DNA of 64,000 bases from Stenotrophomonas maltophilia. GTDB taxonomy: Bacteria > Pseudomonadota > Gammaproteobacteria > Xanthomonadales > Xanthomonadaceae. A program made the translations under genes and the position numbers. Positions 63,919 through 64,000 of this stretch are shown piece after piece. The stretch spans positions 2,932,001-2,996,000 of the forward strand of contig NZ_LT906480.1 of assembly GCF_900186865.1 (NCBI RefSeq), given 5' to 3'. Below the pieces are notes generated by a model, which did no database searches, was not told the DNA's origin, and saw only the letters and a program-made list of their open reading frames with translations. Within the stretch, counting starts at the first letter, position 1. The number at the start of each line of letters is the position of its first letter.

Positions 63919-64000
63919 GCGAGGTCTCCCGGAAGACGATGGACGTCCAGTGCCAAGGTGCCGGGCCCGGCCAGCGCGATGGCCAGCAGTACCGTGGTCC
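63915..64000 (-). CDS. DoxX-family membrane protein (partial, C-terminus)
   Basis: Only the last 27 codons are inside the window. The end TVLLAIALAGPGTLALDVHR resembles the last helix of DoxX family proteins. Its TGA overlaps the ATG of the amidohydrolase (ATGA), so it begins a four-gene operon. Confidence 0.6.
   Translation of the reverse strand, partial: TTVLLAIALAGPGTLALDVHRLPGDLA

Overview
The window is GC-rich, gene-dense chromosomal DNA from a Xanthomonadaceae bacterium, almost certainly Stenotrophomonas (S. maltophilia complex). Three things point there: many intergenic GTAG-headed palindromes of the SMAG repeat type (for example GTAGTGCCGGCCGCTGGCCGGC), a large set of TonB-dependent receptors, and recognisable families such as DUF2968, DUF3613, an FeaR-like AraC regulator and Tad pilus genes. 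No rRNA, tRNA or CRISPR array was seen.

Layout. (1) 1-188 is the tail of an autotransporter. (2) 357-5106 is a manganese locus: a TonB receptor with a CxxC in its plug, an overlapping exported thioredoxin-like gene, mntR, and divergent mntH. The TonB gene and mntH share the same MntR-box palindrome, so outer- and inner-membrane transporters look like one regulon. (3) 5107-6120 is an IS110-family element. (4) 6419-11039 is a class I ribonucleotide reductase operon, nrdA-nrdB-flavodoxin-CPGC thioredoxin, behind a promoter with two NrdR-like boxes. (5) 11155-21455 holds an MDR oxidoreductase, a TonB receptor, a BetT transporter, a kinase-like protein, a PagL lipid A deacylase, a two-component system and a VOC protein. 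(6) 21573-26083 is a Fur-box fecI-fecR-TonB receptor unit. (7) 26223-27911 is an SMR efflux pair divergent from a LysR regulator; the convergent junction with an M14 peptidase is a four-fold tandem array of about 197 bp. (8) 29585-34389 carries a Fur-box fecA, a ClC transporter and an MgtC protein, followed by a MerR regulator/methyltransferase pair, a small hypothetical gene and a BamE-OmpA lipoprotein. (9) 37113-43623 holds a very large trimeric autotransporter adhesin and, upstream of it, an AraC regulator broken by an in-frame TGA. (10) 44319-56110 is a complete Tad/Flp pilus locus. (11) The rest has a DUF2968 gene, a DUF4124 gene, an alpha/beta hydrolase, a SMAG tandem array and an overlapping operon reading DoxX, amidohydrolase, AlgE-like porin, MFS exporter.

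Common themes are metal acquisition (manganese and iron) and surface structures (adhesin, Tad pilus, LPS modification). The best candidate for something not well described is the MntR-controlled outer-membrane manganese uptake module with its paired thioredoxin, next to an RNR operon that carries its own flavodoxin and thioredoxin. All functions are read from sequence motifs and family memory; no database search was possible.
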